A DNA stretch of 64,000 nucleotides, from contig JBCNJP010000027.1 of NCBI GenBank assembly GCA_039602395.1, positions 31,478,551 through 31,542,550 on the forward strand. Direction: 5' to 3'. The stretch's first letter is position 1. The number at the start of each line of letters is the position of its first letter. The translations under genes and the position numbers were made by a program. Source of the stretch: Deinandra increscens subsp. villosa. Taxonomy: Eukaryota > Streptophyta > Magnoliopsida > Asterales > Asteraceae. The notes beneath the pieces are model-generated. The model was not told where the DNA came from and did not search any database. It saw only the letters and a list, made by a program, of their open reading frames with translations. Shown piece by piece: positions 1 to 10,354 of this stretch.

Positions 1-3000
1 TTCCTACAATCTTTACAATGAACCACATGCCTAAAATACCTGTTAGCAAGATTCGGTGCGTATTTGATTCCAATTCCACCTTTTGCAGGCGAAGAAGCGG
101 CAATGCTTGCAACAAAACCAGCTGGAGCATGCTCAACAACTGCAGGCTCGACTGGCATTGAAATTGTTGAGTGCCCGAAATGGTAAGGCATCCCATGACC
201 GACTTTATCCATCCATTTTCTATACTCAGCGACCCATGTATCCGATGATCTTAAGTTTATATAAAGTTCTTTTGTGGGTACCTTTTCTCTCATCAAAATC
301 TCGTTTTGAGACGATAGAAATCCCATATCTTGTTCGAATACTTTCCCAGCGTTCTGATGGAAATACCATTCTGGGAATATGTTTGCTAATGGTGATCTTT
401 TCGTGCTTCCGAACCGAACTATAAGCATTGACTTTCCTTGACCGGATGGCCTACATAAGAAAAGGCCCGAAAAGTAATTTGTCACGCCATCTTTGTCCAC
501 AATCTCACGGTTGTTTTGTAGATTACACGGTGCCTCGAATCTTAAAAAGTTTGGTGTGGAGTTATCGGCTTCCCGGCCCCACCAACCTGCAAACCCACGA
601 CTGGTTCTTTCTGTGACTTTGAAACGTAGTGGTTGGGCATCTTCCCGTTTGGCACTCCAATCTGTTCTATCGTGTGAGATAGGGACATGAGCAGGGTCCA
701 TTAGGTTTTCGAGAAGAATTGAGTGATCATAAGGAAGCTCATGAGTGGTTGAAAAATCTTTGAAACCGGGTCGGGCAAAGTTTTCAAACCATGGGATTTT
801 GTTAGGGTTTGGTGGGGTTTTATGTGACATCCATATCCATACAACACCTTGCGAGTCTTTGACTTCATATGTTTTGGTGCAAGCGGAACGTGGTATATTT
901 GCATCTGCAGGAAGCTTTATGGATGTACCATGTAATTGTGAATTAACAACACATGAAAATAACATGCCACAATAGATCAAAAATATGTCATAAATTAAAA
1001 ATAAACCAACCTGAGGAATCTTGACACATTTGCCATCACCTTCAAACTGCCAGCCATGGTACAAACATTCCAGTCTTCCATCAACAATCTGGCCCTCAGA
1101 AAGTTTTGCTAACCTGAAAAGAATTTACGTACAAACATTATAACAATGGCAGAAACATATAATTAGCATTCAAATGCTAACATAATCATTGTATATGATA
1201 ATTTGGTTTTGTTTGCTGCATTTCAGACTTACTGACAGATATTAATTTTGAATAAATAAGGATGAAGCAGGCTTGAAGAACAACACACAACATACCCAGT
1301 AAAATCTCACACAAAAGGTAGGGTCTGGGGAGGGTGAGAAGAAAACCTTACCATTACCCCGAGGGATAACAAGGCTGCACCCAAGGAGACCCCCGACTCG
1401 GAAAGCACACAAACCAAAAACAACACATGAAAATAACAAGGCAGACAACCACACGTGCGTTACACGGGGGGGGGGGGGGGGGGGGGCAAGCGAGCACACA
1501 CTCCTAAAAATCCCTAACCTTTATCCTACTTCTCCATAATCTCCTAAAAAGCAGGCTTGAAGAAGTAATTTCATAAAGAAAAAAAAAGAAGAAAAATCTA
1601 AGTCTGTAAATCTCATGTTCTGTTCCATATTTACAACATGTACTGGTAAGACAATCTAAGTAGAGCAAAAGATTCTATCTTTTCCCGAAGTGAGACCGTG
1701 TGTCTCTTGTAGGGGTGGCAAACTAGCAATCATATCAGGATGGCCGGTTGACGGGTTAAATTGATAGACCCGAACGGCCGCCAATATACCTAATTACTTA
1801 TTCGTTTCAAAGACATCATCCCTAACCCAGGGCCCAGGCACACTTAAAATTGTGTAACACGTTTATTTAAACGTGTTAAAAGAGTTGACAGATTGTAAAC
1901 AAGTTGGCAAGATGTAAATGAGTTCTAATCAAATTGTAAAGAGGCTGTAATGAATAGGTTAAACAGGTTAGACATGAATTGCAAACCAAAACATGATTAT
2001 TTGTGTGTCGTGTTTTGGGTTGGGTTAGGAATTGCCACCCCTAGGCTCATACAGACATTTTGAGGAGTTTGGATGCGTCTTTTGAAAGAACCAATTGTAT
2101 AAAACTTGGTGCAAAAGATACTGTCTTGCGGCTTGAAGTTGCAATAATCATTTTCAATGAGTTTTGGCAAAAACTGATTATTTAAAGAGGTAATTTAATA
2201 ATATGACAACAAAAGAAGATTATATTGATAATCCTAACATACCCTTTTAATAATCAGTTATGTTTAACAGCCAGTGGGAAGGGAACTGCTTAATTGCATG
2301 TTTAACAGCTTTAGTTAGCCTAATATCAGCCCTGATCATACCAGGAAACTCATCTTGTCAATCAAATTACATCTTGTCAAAATTTCTCTCCAAATATATA
2401 GTAATTAACATAGGTTTCTTCAACTAAAAAGACGATTAAACTACAAATATGCATTTGATCACACGAGCATACTAAAACCCTACATAAAACCAGATTGTTG
2501 GTACAAACAAATCGGATCAGACTGAATCAGGGGCGGACCTACCCTATGGGTAGGGGTAGCCCCGCGACCCCTGAACCGTTAAGGCGAAGAAGAAATTTTT
2601 TCGGGGTTTTATGTTTTTCGTATTTTGCGACCCCTGAAAAAGAATTTTTCGCGACCCTGGAAGAAATTTTATGGTTTTTACTAAAAATATGATCAAAAGC
2701 CCGTTACTTATCTAAAAAAAATTCGGGGCGCTGCCCCCAAACCCCCGTTAGTCCCCGCTACCCCTGATTTTCTTTCCCTGATTTTCTTTTCTAGATCCGC
2801 CCCTGGACTGAATTTGAGTTCAATTAATCGAATTACCTGTGAGGGCATCGATCCTCATAACAATGAAGCTCTCCATTTCCATCTCGAAACAAGACAACTT
2901 GTTTATCAAAAACCGTCAAACCCAAAGGCGCATCTTCCGGTATATTCTTCGCTAAATACAGTGGGTACCATTCCTCTGTCCAATCGTAACCCACCACCTG

Positions 3001-3186
3001 GACTCTCCCTCTCTCTTCATCAACAAGGACATCTTCTTTGCTGTCGCCGGAGATCTCCGGCGCGGCCACTGCAGCGCACTTCAGCGCCCGATTTCTAGGG
3101 TTTCGGAAAGCGGTTGATTTGGGGGTGTGGATTGAAGGGGTTTTGGTGGTGTAGAAGAGAAATGGTTGGTGGAGTAAGAGTGCCAT
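1..3186 (-). CDS. TIC55: TIC55, Rieske-type oxygenase of the chloroplast inner envelope (partial, 3' end outside window)
   Basis: Coding exons on the minus strand are 3186-2837, 1113-1011 and 914 to the window edge; the two introns are GT-AG and all phases agree, giving 455 visible residues. The first ~45 residues are rich in Ser, Thr and Arg, as in a chloroplast transit peptide. The Rieske [2Fe-2S] ligands are C114, H116, C133 and H136 (CPH...CLYHGW, the first pair just before intron 1). The mononuclear-iron motif E-x3-D-x2-H-x4-H spans residues 220-232 (ENLMDPAHVPISH). A CxxC pair (HCKDC, C451 and C454) lies at the edge; the membrane helices expected after it are outside. DYDWTEEWYPLY-type sequence separates TIC55 from the paralogues PAO and PTC52. 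Family knowledge: TIC55 is a Rieske monooxygenase that hydroxylates phyllobilins (chlorophyll breakdown) and was first described as a Tic translocon-associated protein. The start is the first ATG before the transit-like sequence; the frame is open further upstream without need. No break is seen. Confidence 0.93.
1466..1486. repeat. poly-G tract (21 nt) in TIC55 intron 1
   Basis: An uninterrupted run of 21 G on the plus strand (C on the TIC55 sense strand). It is probably length-variable and hard to sequence accurately. Confidence 0.95.
1710..2043. mobile_element. hAT-like MITE in TIC55 intron 1 (older copy)
   Basis: A 334-bp segment bounded by a perfect 12-bp inverted repeat, TAGGGGTGGCAA at 1710-1721 and TTGCCACCCCTA at 2032-2043. 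The 8-bp flanks GTCTCTTG and GGCTCATA match at only 5 of 8 positions, consistent with a decayed hAT target duplication. It shares the large first intron of TIC55 with the younger element at 2528-2805. No coding sequence is seen inside. Confidence 0.65.
2528..2805. mobile_element. hAT-type MITE in TIC55 intron 1
   Basis: A 278-bp element with 13-bp terminal inverted repeats, CAGGGGCGGACCT at 2528-2540 and AGATCCGCCCCTG at 2793-2805, one mismatch. It is flanked by a perfect 8-bp duplication GACTGAAT (2520-2527 and 2806-2813). Ends starting CAGGGG plus an 8-bp duplication are diagnostic of the hAT superfamily. No transposase is encoded, so it is non-autonomous. The element lies 31 nt inside intron 1 of TIC55, measured from the splice donor at 2836. 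Perfect duplications suggest a fairly recent insertion. Confidence 0.9.
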
Positions 3187-3402
3187 TTGGGCGGAGTTGA
3201 TTGAGAAGGTGAATGGTGATCTGGACTGGAGAAGAGAAAGATGGAAACATTTTGAGGAGGAAAGGTTGCTTGTTCTTGTGTTGGAGCTCTGTTGGCCACA
3301 CGTTATTATGGAGGGAGGGGTACCAGTAGGACAACAAGTAATCAAGTATCATATTTTCTTCTTATTATTTTTGCAAATAATGGGAAAACATTTTAAAATC
3401 TC
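3187..3402 (-). promoter_or_regulatory. TIC55 5' UTR and proximal promoter region
   Basis: About 216 bp lie between the TIC55 ATG and the MULE-type MITE at 3403. I see no unambiguous TATA box. The proximal promoter is either very short or supplied in part by the MITE. Confidence 0.45.
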
Positions 3403-3890
3403 GAGTATAACAATTAAGTTACAGCAATTGTCTCTATCGTTTTATAAGAATTTTATCTTTTGTTTCGGCTATAACAATTATGGTTATGGTTTGAAGGTTT
3501 ATACATATGATACGTAACACATTAGTCCCCGATGCTAATTGGCTTTAGACTTTTTTCGTTAAGTCAGTGTAAAATGACCATTATACCCCTACCATTTTAT
3601 TTAAAAAAGTAAAAATAATAATCGTGTACCACCACTCTGTCACCGTTGTCGTCACCACCACCGCCGCCACTGTCGTCACCATCTATGCCGCCTCTAAAAA
3701 AATATTTTACAGTAGGTTGGGTATAAGTGTCATTTTACACTGACTTAAAAAAAGATATAACAGATGTTAGCGTTAGAGACTAAAGATGTTACAAATGTGT
3801 AAACCCTCGAACCATAGCCGTAATTTCTAAAACCCACAAACGAAAGATGAAATTTACGCAAACCACAGAGAGGATCGTAGTAATTTACTC
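3403..3890. mobile_element. Mutator-type (MULE) MITE upstream of TIC55
   Basis: A 488-bp element with long imperfect inverted arms; each arm starts with GAGTA at its outer end. It is flanked by a perfect 9-bp duplication TAAAATCTC (3394-3402 and 3891-3899). A 9-bp duplication with long inverted ends is characteristic of Mutator-like elements. The centre holds a short run of CCACC/GCCGCC trinucleotides. No transposase is present. It lies 217 bp from the TIC55 start codon. Confidence 0.88.
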
Positions 3891-4451
3891 TAAAATCTCT
3901 TTTTCAAACACTATAATGTACCAATAAGCTTTATTATTATGCCAAAAGAAGTACAAAAGGAACTTGTATATCAACTAGGATCGTGTTTGAAACAAGTGTG
4001 TACAGAATACAAACACGTAGTAGACATTGTAAATATTTAAGACATTTTACACTTAACCAATCTAAATTGATTATTTCTGCTTAGTTTTTAATCCAGAAAA
4101 GATGGTTGATTTAATATACTCCGGTCTCCGGGTTTAGAGGTGTATGAACTTATGTTGCAGAAAGTTATCGTCTAAACTCTCCAAATGCATAATAATATTT
4201 GCATAATTATCAAGCACAACACCTTGTCACCATATATGTTTTTATGTCTTTAGACCACGGGCACGGGTATTCAAGAATCTCCTACATGAAAGACTCATAT
4301 CATCTGAGATATGGCTCCACTTTCTATTGGAGCTCCAAACTGATATGGACGTAGGTCCCAGATCAGTAGGACAATTTAGTAGAGGAGTGGAGTGAGGAGT
4401 TGTAACTGACGCACAACTGTTTTAGGGTTATTTAAGCAGGAATTTTCATTT
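3891..4451. other. no gene recognised
   Basis: AT-rich sequence between the MULE MITE and an LTR-like repeat copy. I see no supported coding sequence or RNA. Confidence 0.5.
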
Positions 4452-6128
4452 GTTTTAGGTAGCGTATAATTAATTTGTGCAGTCCTTGTAATTTGGAGAG
4501 CAACTCTTCTCGAATTGGGTTAATCTATCATCAAACATCCGACAATTTGTACTTGTTTTATTAGTGAATTCAATCTGCAGATTTTGATGCTTATCAACGA
4601 GATGTTTATCCCCCCGCACGTTGCTGCGAGATTGAATTTGTATACTGAATGAAAGTCAAAAAGTTAAGTAGTATAAAACGTAAAAGTTGAAAAGTCTCGT
4701 GGTGAAAGTGTAAAACTATAGAAGTATATTAAAAACGAAAGTAGAAAAAAAAACTTAAAACAAAAAAAAAAAACTTTAGAAAGCTAAAGGGTTAAAAAAT
4801 TAAGGAGTATAAAACGTAAAAGTCTAAAAGTCTTGTGATGAAAGTATAAAACCATAAAAATATAAGTCTAAAAGTCTTGTGTTGAAAGTATAAAACTATA
4901 AATGTATACTAAAAATAAAGTAAAAAAGTTAAAAGTTCCGTGGCCAAAGTAGAAGACAACAAAACTTAAAAACTAAAACAAAAACTTTAAAAGTTAGAGG
5001 GTAAAAAAGTTAAGGGTATAAAACGTAAAAGTCTAAAAGTCTTGTAGTGAAAGTATAAAATTATAAAAATATACTTAAAACAAAAATTAGAAAATTAAAA
5101 AGTTTCGTGGCCAAAGTAGAAGACAACAAAACTTAAAACAAAAACAAAAAAAAAACTTTAAAAGTTAGAGGGTAGAAAACGTAAGAGTATGAAACATATG
5201 TGACTAAACTATGAAAACCAAAAGTTTACTATTTCGCTAAAAAAAAAATCATAAAAGTTTAAGGGTTAAAAGCGTCAAAACACCAAAGTTATATGACCAA
5301 ACTAACTGTGATAAACAAAAAGTATACTATTCATGTACCAAATTTCATTGTATAATATAATAATTGGTTCCATTGTCAGGAATTCTTAGCAACAATGGTG
5401 CAATCAATCCAAGATACCATCAATTTTCCTCGAGCCGAAGGCAATTCCTCAATCCCAGAGCCAATTGCCACTCTACTTGTCATAGCTGCTCGATTGGACA
5501 CCTTGGAATCTTTATTGGACGATGTCGCTGAACTCAAAAGTTACTCTCTCATGAGTGGAAAGAGATGGCAGCAGGCATGGACATATAGGGGAGGCGGTAT
5601 GGTTGCACTCAAGCTATGTGGCTTCAAAACTCATATCCAATTAGTTAGTGCCACATGGAGAGAATGAGAGAGAAAGTATTGGAGCCAAATGGAGAGGGTA
5701 TGGAAGCCCTTTGAAGCCATGCGGTTCCCTTGGAGCACACAAACCAAATCATCACCAAATCATCCGGCTTCACATGGCTTGGTGAAACCGAAAATCACCA
5801 AAATTGGAACCGCGTGGCTTCAAGCCACATCACACGGTATAAAAGCCCCTTGGAGCTATGCGGTTCCCCTTGGAGCCGCCTCTTGGAGCCACCACCATAC
5901 CGCCTCCCCTTAGACTAAGGAGAGAGACCTCTTGGCAGGGTATTCAACAATATGAGGCAGTCAAATTTCCTAATAGGAAAAATCAAATGTGTCTTAGGTA
6001 GCGTATAGTTAATTTGTGAAATCCCTATAATTTGGAGAGCAACCCTTCTCGAGTTGGGGTAATCTATCAAGCATCAGACAGTTGTACCCGTATATGTAGC
6101 TTTCGGTATTAATCACAAACCCTCTGCA
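4452..6128. repeat. degenerate LTR-like repeat pair with broken ORF between
   Basis: About 100 bp starting with a TTAGGTAGCGTATA-type sequence occurs at 4452-4555 and again, diverged, at 5988-6090 in the same orientation. Between them are a Helitron-like insertion (4598-5340), a short open frame at 5395-5667 (90 codons, starts MVQSIQDTINF), and a low-complexity stretch at 5689-5918 in which a cttggagcc/gcggttccc phrase recurs. The layout resembles a decayed small LTR element with a gag-like start, but I see no primer-binding site, zinc knuckle or reverse transcriptase. The interpretation is tentative. Confidence 0.4.
4598..5340 (-). mobile_element. Helitron-like 3' end followed by A-rich direct repeats
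   Basis: Read on the minus strand, a GC-rich segment (positions 4638-4610) containing GCAGCAACGTGC precedes a CTCGTT terminus at 4601-4596. Inward lies about 700 bp in which a unit with 'gttaagggtataaaacgtaaaagtc' elements recurs irregularly. The same unit and terminus occur in the opposite orientation at 18215-18783, so this is a dispersed family. Short GC-rich 3' hairpins next to a CTRR-type end are typical of Helitrons, but here the end reads CTCG, the hairpin is weak and no RepHel gene is present. Confidence 0.45.
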
Positions 6129-6819
6129 AATTGAGAAAGAAGATATAAAAATGTCAACTCCCAAATTCTCCAAGAACTTGCACCCACAAACCTCTAACAA
6201 CAAATCTTGTGTTGGGCGTCTATTTATCGTCACTCATTGTCACTCAACAGTTACAGATCTCAAGTTTTTTCAGTATCCAATTATCTCATGTGTATACTTA
6301 AACTGCAACATATTTGGAAGCAAAGAAGCTCCTCATGAGCACGGATGGCTAACAAGAAACCAATAGGCTCCTCAAGAAGCGGAAACAGGCATCCATGTTT
6401 GTTTATACATGATTGTTGAGATTAAAGCTACCATTTCAGTTAATTTTTCAAACACCTAATCAGAACTATGTAACGCAACTGAAATGGGAAAAACTTAGGA
6501 ATTATGAAATCGTTAACACAATCACACGACCTGCCTACCAGCTCAACCAGTCAGGTTTTGATAAGATAACACTGGTCACTAAGGCATCAACGCAAGGTAA
6601 TTTCTAGAATTATAATTCCCTAAAAGCATATGAGTGATTTCAAACATCACAGCTAAACTCAGAAGCAAAAAGTCTAACGAACAAAACTGCAACAAGTTCA
6701 TTCAAAATCTTGACTAAAAACAGAATGTCAATAACAATGGAATCCAGAAATGAAAATCCAACAAAATAACCTTTCAATAAACCAAAACATAAACCGGGTC
6801 CAGATAAATGAGAACACAT
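6129..6819. other. RPL38 3' flank; no other gene recognised
   Basis: Sequence downstream of the RPL38 stop, which must hold its 3' UTR. Short open frames here (6151-6366, 6413-6607) show no recognisable domain. Confidence 0.4.
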
Positions 6820-7480
6820 CTAAAGGTCCTGTACGCTCAAACCTGCATTATAAGCAATCAGCAGTAAGAACTAAAAACAAATTCAACAAGCAAACCATAA
6901 AACTATTCATTCAAGTAAAGAAACAAACAAACAAACCTGGGGGAAGAGACTGCTTCAGCTTGTTGGCCTTCTCAGCATCAAACACACACAAAGTGTAAAG
7001 GTACTTTGAGCACCTAACCTTAAACTTAACCACATCCTTGCTTCTCTTGATCTTCACTGATCGTGCATCCTTCCTTCTTGCAGTCAGAAGGAAATCCTTG
7101 ATCTCGTGAATTTGCTTAGGCTAATTGAAATCAAATCAAAATTAGGTCAAACTTGCAGATAAAAGTGCTAATTTGACATAAACTCTATCCTAATGAGCAG
7201 AATTTAGAGCTCAGATTCGAAACTTTAGGTTAAATCGGTTCAAATATTCAAATCCACTAATCGATTGAAAGGTTCATAAATCGGAAGTTACAGAAACTAT
7301 AACAAAAAAACGACGATGAATGCGATTCGTAAAAGCAGCACCTAAACATGTAAACTTTGCATTCAAATCCACTAATCGATTTAAAGGTTCACAAATTCAT
7401 ACTAAAAGTAACATAAAATATGCGCTACAGGAAAGATGTTGAAGCTCAATTGCTACGAGAAACGAATGAGAGCTTACCAT
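6820..7480 (-). CDS. RPL38: 60S ribosomal protein L38 (eL38), complete
   Basis: Minus-strand coding exons are 7480-7478 (only the ATG), 7120-6937 (184 nt) and 6842-6820 (23 nt including TAG). This gives 210 nt, 69 residues plus stop, which is the standard length of eL38. Introns start GT and end AG; the second acceptor is CAG at 6845-6843. The protein begins MPKQIHEIKDFL, has the Lys/Arg-rich KIKRSKDVVKFKVRCSKYLYTL core, and ends LPPGLSVQDL. Family knowledge: eL38 is a small structural protein of the large cytosolic ribosomal subunit. Splitting the gene straight after the start codon is common in plant ribosomal protein genes, and an ORF search misses it because no frame over 60 codons begins at the true ATG. 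The gene looks intact and functional. Confidence 0.96.
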
Positions 7481-7500
7481 TTTGGAGACAGGCGACGGCA

Positions 7501-7640
7501 GAGAAAAAGAGAGAGTGTTAGAAACCCTAATGACTTGAAAACGAGCTAAAGGCTTTATTATACGCTTTGTTTATGGGTCATTTTTAACCTAGCGGGTGAA
7601 TTGGGCCATTATTGTACCCGTTTTTTCATTGGGCCAGTCA
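7501..7640 (-). promoter_or_regulatory. RPL38 promoter: telo-box and site II motifs
   Basis: Upstream of the RPL38 ATG there is a telo-box AAACCCTAA at 7522-7530 on the plus strand, and two site II elements TGGGCC at 7602-7607 and 7630-7635. A TATA-like TATAATAAAG reads on the minus strand at about 7562-7553. The telo-box plus site II (TGGGCC/T) combination is well known in plant ribosomal protein promoters. It couples expression to growth through TCP factors and telo-box binding proteins. It sits at the expected distance of about 40-155 bp. Confidence 0.75.
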
Positions 7641-9530
7641 TCTATCTTCATAACATATCATTCATTCATATAGGAGTTTTGAGAAGTTGAAAGATTACAA
7701 CTTTCTAAAAGGAATTGGATTTACAAAATGAACTAAAAAGTATTGAAAATCTATTAAGAGAATTTAAATTTGTAGTAAAACTATATTTCATAACTTGTGT
7801 GTTGTCACGGGGATAACGCGGTAAAAAAGACAGTTGCATTGCTACAACGACATGTAAAGAAAGCATACAAAAAAAGGCGTAACGACCCAAACACTTAAAA
7901 TATCACCTACGACCTAAGAACTATGTTATACAAGTGTATATATTATACCACCAATTCCTTTACTAAATTCGTTGAGATTGTAAATAGAAAATAAAGAGAA
8001 TTTATACTACATGACCATGTTTATCACACCACCAAGTCAACACCAATTAATAAACAGAAAGTACCATAACTACTAGACCACCAAATCATGTGTTAAACTT
8101 TTAACGCTTAAATAAAAAAACAAAGGATAAGAAACAAAAAATAGTTATCGTGCCACGTGGCGGTATTGGCTACAGCGTTACTGTTCATATGCCACTTAAA
8201 ATTGTTTTAGAGTAAGTAATAAGTAATTGAATAACAAAACAACTGTACAAGAATCAGAATCTACAACTCTTGTTGTCATCCGTCTACGCTGACACCTGTC
8301 ACTCTCGTTGGATACCAGTTACGAAGAACAACGAACGTGGCAACGTAAGACAGATGGAGGCTATAATCGGTTATCAATGGACCCACATTAATAGCGAGTC
8401 GGATTCCAAATAGTCAGCATATAAGAATATTTTTCGATCGGTAATCAAAACTATATTAGTAGAAATATAAAGTGAAACGTCTCCAAATTGGTTCAACAAG
8501 TTGATTTTCTGTTACAAAAATTGATAAATAATAGCAAGTCCAATAACGATTTTAGTAGCTGCAGTAGTCATAAGACTCATAACAAAAAAATAAGAAGCTC
8601 ATTTTAATTAACGATTATAAAAACTAAAAAAATGTTAAGAAATTTGAATTAACCACATTTAATATAAGTGCAAGATACACAAGAGGCATGACCACATTTC
8701 AATTTGTAATCGCTCCATATAGACTGACATAAAATAAATAGGCATTTAGAACAAGTACATATTCGATGATCGATTACGACAAGCGATGGCGGTTGGCTAG
8801 TACCAGATGATTGAAATAGTATAATCATCATTTTACTTTAGACATAAAAGAGTAAACTTTTTTTTAATAAGAACCAAATTAGTTTCGTATCTTAACAAAC
8901 CGAAAGATCCATTTATAATTCGGACCGTAACATCTCGAATCCTAAATTATATGATTATATTAAGTTATGTGAAAAGTGTGATATATTTTACAGAAACTAT
9001 AAAATGATGTATGAGAAAGTCTAGGGTCATAAGTGGCAACTTTTGGATTTTGAACTAAAAACATACAATAACCAAAGTTGAGGGGCCAATACTATCATTT
9101 AAGTAAACTTTTACTTGAAACAAATTCCGAAAGGAAAGAAGATGATTACGTATTTCTTGTTTTCCCCAAAACATGAAACCCTTTCCCAACCTACTAATTT
9201 CGACTAGCTATCAGTTGTTAAAGAATTCCGTGAATTGAAATAAGGGAACGTATAATTAGAACCCTCCTAACTCAACTAAACTGAATTGGAGTGTGTTGGG
9301 TGTCACATCCAATTAACGACAGAATACATCAGAGCATGAAGATTCTCTAGATGCGCACAACACTAAATTAGAATTGTGATAGTTTTAATCACCCAGTTCA
9401 TGAATATACACAATATATAAATCCAATGATAAGCGAAACAAACATTGAACATAGATAGTCTATATTAAGGTCTCGACTAGGTTTACATGCGTTCTAAGTG
9501 TCATCATCAATCCTTTACATCTAAGAGTAA
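7641..9530. other. intergenic, no confident gene; one short Cys-rich frame
   Basis: AT-rich DNA. The only coding hint is a minus-strand frame at 8831-8649 (60 codons) whose end has Cys/His pairs (CTCSKC...KCGHASCVSC) with RING-like spacing. I see no exon partners or promoter, so I do not call a gene. Confidence 0.4.
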
Positions 9531-9547
9531 AAGTAATACCACCACCG

Positions 9548-9893
9548 AGCTCCCACGGTGGTGAGTTTGATGAGCTTGGTGAGCTTGGGAACACCAAAAT
9601 CCAACCCATTTCACCGAGCTTGGTGGTCTCCTTCGGTGGATTTTCACCGAGACAACCCCCCCCCCCCCCCCCTTTTCACTAAACCTCTCTCTCTCTCTCT
9701 CTCTCTTCCAACCTCTTTCTCTCTCTCTCTCTCTATTTAATATATTTTTTTTTTGAAAGGCCTATTTTATATTATTTAATATTAAAGAAGTGTTTGGTGG
9801 TGTGGGGTATGTATTATTTAGGTAAAGTGTAGGGAGTTTGGGATGATGATGTGGCAAAAAAAAACTTGGTGTCTTGGTGTGGGTATTACTTCT
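9548..9893. mobile_element. candidate MITE with poly-C and (CT)n tracts
   Basis: Outer sequences around AGTAATACCACCACC near 9530-9545 and GGTGTGGGTATTACT near 9878-9892 are inverted copies, suggesting terminal inverted repeats. A clean target duplication is not visible. Inside are C17 at 9656-9672, (CT)n at 9685-9706 and (CT)n at 9716-9734. Confidence 0.4.
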
Positions 9894-10062
9894 AACCTAA
9901 CAACAAACATATCCTGTAATATATGTATAACATAAATATCAACTATGAATACTTGGTGATGAAACATATATTTTGTGCATAACATTTGATTAAAAATAAG
10001 GGATTCATGTGACAAACGTCTATCCATAGGTTATGTTTAACATGTTAATGAGTGATGTGTAA

Positions 10063-10351
10063 GAGCATTCACAGCAGGATCTCCATCTTCATCCCTATAA
10101 TTTAATTTTTTATTATTATTTTTTCACTCTCTTTCACTCATAACCATAATTAAATAATACTTTTTATACCTTTATCATTATTTTTTCTTTCTCCGTCAAT
10201 CCCCAAATTTTAGCAAATCACCAGTTTTTTGGTCAAATATGCAGATTTGCTAAACTTTTCTCTCTCCTCTACTCACAACCACTTACAACCAAACCTCAAA
10301 TTTTACAGATTTACACTCACATATATTTTAAGGAACCTGTCGTGAATGCTC
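10063..10351. mobile_element. Tourist-like (PIF/Harbinger) MITE
   Basis: A 289-bp element with inverted ends GAGCATTCAC at 10063 and GTGAATGCTC ending at 10351. It is flanked by the 3-bp duplication TAA (10060-10062 and 10352-10354). TAA/TTA duplications with GAGCATTC- or GGGCATG-type ends are typical of PIF/Harbinger MITEs. It is non-coding and AT-rich inside. Confidence 0.82.
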
Positions 10352-10354
10352 TAA

